This document shows positions 5,898 through 6,995 of a DNA stretch of 6,995 nt, piece after piece; position 1 is the first letter of the stretch; each line of letters opens with the position of its first letter. The DNA comes from an uncultured Collinsella sp. (GTDB lineage Bacteria; Actinomycetota; Coriobacteriia; Coriobacteriales; Coriobacteriaceae), in the NCBI GenBank assembly GCA_934646865.1, contig CAKUEU010000077.1, positions 1-6,995 on the forward strand, given 5' to 3'. Made by a program: the position numbers and the translations under genes. Under the pieces are notes generated by a model that was not told the DNA's origin, did no database searches, and worked only from the letters and a program-made list of their open reading frames with translations.

Positions 5898-6995
5898 CTA
5901 CTCACCTCCCTTCATCTGCGATTCCGCGATGGCGCGGTATACCTCACAGGTTTCCATAAGCTCGCCATGCGTGCCCAAGCCCACGACCTCGCCGTCCTTG
6001 AGCACAACGATCTGGTCGGCGTGCAGAATCGTCGAGATGCGCTGCGCGATGATAAGCACCGCGGCGTCGCGCGTCTCGTCCTGCAGCGCATGGCGCAGGG
6101 CCGCATCAGTCTTAAAGTCCAGAGCAGAAAAACTGTCGTCGAAGATATACAGGTCGGCGCGCTTCATGAGCGCGCGGGCAATGGCCAGGCGCTGGCGCTG
6201 ACCACCCGAGAAGTTCGTACCGCCCTGGGCAACCGGGGTATCGAGCCCCTGCGGTTGATCGAGCACAAAGGTACTCTGGGCAACCTGCAGCGCATGAAGC
6301 ATGTCCGCCTCGGTTGCGTCCTCGTTGCCAAAGCGCAGATTGCTTGCCACGGTGCCCGAGAACAGCCACGCCTTCTGCGGCACATAGGCAATGCGCCCGC
6401 GAATCTCGTCTTGCGAAAGGTCGCGCAGGTCAACACCGTCCAGGTGGATGGCGCCCTTCGTGGCATCGTGAAAACGCAGCAAGAGCTTTGCCACCGTCGA
6501 CTTACCCGAACCGGTCGAGCCCACGATCGCGGTGGTCTGCCCGCGACGACAGGCAAAGCTCAGGTCGCACAGGGTGTCCTCGTCGGCATCGTCAAAGCGA
6601 AACGACATGTGATCGAACACGGCGACCGCATCGGCCCCGTCCTTTGAGTCGGACGCGGCCGCATCGAGCGTACGCTGGCCATCGACGATGCTCGGCTTAA
6701 TCTCCAGCACCTGCTGTGCGCGGTTCAGACATGCGGCGGCACGCGGAAGCGTCAGCACCACCATCTGGGCCATCATCACAAAGAACAGGATCAGAAGCGC
6801 GTACTCCAGCACCGCCGAGATGCTCGCGATCTGCATGGCGTGGGCGCCCACGCGGTTGCCGCCCACCCACAGTACCGCCACCTCGGCGATATTCATCAGA
6901 AAGAAGGTGGAGCTGTCGAGGCCCACAAACAGATGGTTGACTTTTATGGCGTTGGCGGCGTAGTCGCTAAACACCTCGTCCAGGCGCTGTTCCTC
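5898..6995 (-). CDS. ABC exporter half-transporter, degenerate-site subunit (5' end missing)
   Basis: The last 365 residues are in the window; the frame is open to the right edge at 6995, so the start and most of the membrane domain are lost. What remains is the final part of the membrane domain (helices about 30-47 and 58-83 of this fragment) and the whole ATPase domain. Motifs, numbered in the fragment, are Walker A GSTGSGKS (159-166), Q-loop Gln207, signature FSGGQ (262-266), Walker B LYIFDD (282-287) with Asp287 where the catalytic Glu should be, D-loop SALD (290-293), and Gln318 in IAQR where the H-loop His is expected. These two changes mark the non-catalytic half of heterodimeric exporters such as LmrCD and TM287/288. 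Its intact signature would complete the active site of the downstream partner. It stops one base before that gene and contains its ribosome site. Confidence 0.93.
   Translation of the reverse strand, partial: EEQRLDEVFSDYAANAIKVNHLFVGLDSSTFFLMNIAEVAVLWVGGNRVGAHAMQIASISAVLEYALLILFFVMMAQMVVLTLPRAAACLNRAQQVLEIKPSIVDGQRTLDAAASDSKDGADAVAVFDHMSFRFDDADEDTLCDLSFACRRGQTTAIVGSTGSGKSTVAKLLLRFHDATKGAIHLDGVDLRDLSQDEIRGRIAYVPQKAWLFSGTVASNLRFGNEDATEADMLHALQVAQSTFVLDQPQGLDTPVAQGGTNFSGGQRQRLAIARALMKRADLYIFDDSFSALDFKTDAALRHALQDETRDAAVLIIAQRISTILHADQIVVLKDGEVVGLGTHGELMETCEVYRAIAESQMKGGE
5905..5910 (-). promoter_or_regulatory. Ribosome binding site of the downstream ABC gene
   Basis: GGGAGG on the minus strand lies inside the last codons of the upstream ABC gene, eight bases before the ATG at 5896. 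It excludes the in-frame GTG at 5905, which overlaps it. Confidence 0.8.

Noticed and set aside
4805..5959. 384-codon plus-strand open frame, with another of similar kind at 3299-4705
   Set aside because: Both are shadows of the ABC and cysE genes, with Arg/His/Ala-rich composition typical of antisense frames at high GC. No start signal is seen.

Overview
The window is chromosomal-type DNA from a GC-rich bacterium. Codon use, GC-rich shadow frames, hairpin-dense gaps and protein style suggest a gut actinobacterium of the Coriobacteriia, most like Collinsella. This is recognition by eye, not a database match. All five genes with a clear identity are ordinary housekeeping or transport genes. 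No transposase, CRISPR array, phage gene, tRNA or rRNA is visible, and I see no undescribed multi-gene system. The less ordinary material lies in the gaps between genes.

Layout. Bases 1-300 (+) hold the 3' end of a LemA-family gene, closed by a strong intrinsic terminator. Bases 301-859 hold no convincing gene. They carry that terminator, a roughly 211-bp element with 25-bp imperfect terminal inverted repeats, a minus-strand terminator, and a 125-bp inverted repeat with a second terminator-like hairpin at its core. Then comes ilvE (-), with a plausible promoter and a leader open frame that overlaps its start codon as ATGA. A terminator separates it from a DedA-family membrane protein gene (-). 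That gene is divergent from cysE (+), and the 224-bp gap between them holds candidate promoters and palindromes. After cysE, a bidirectional terminator and a 29-bp perfect palindrome separate it from a convergent pair of ABC exporter half-transporter genes (-). The upstream gene of that pair runs off the right edge.

How the genes work. IlvE makes or degrades branched-chain amino acids, and CysE makes O-acetylserine for cysteine synthesis. They are separate transcription units with no sign of shared control. The DedA protein is probably a lipid-carrier or phospholipid transporter. The two ABC genes are one base apart and fit together as a heterodimeric exporter. The upstream subunit has a degenerate Walker B (Asp for Glu) and Gln in the H-loop. 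The downstream subunit has intact Walker B and His but an altered signature (ISQGQ). Together this gives one catalytic and one degenerate ATP site.
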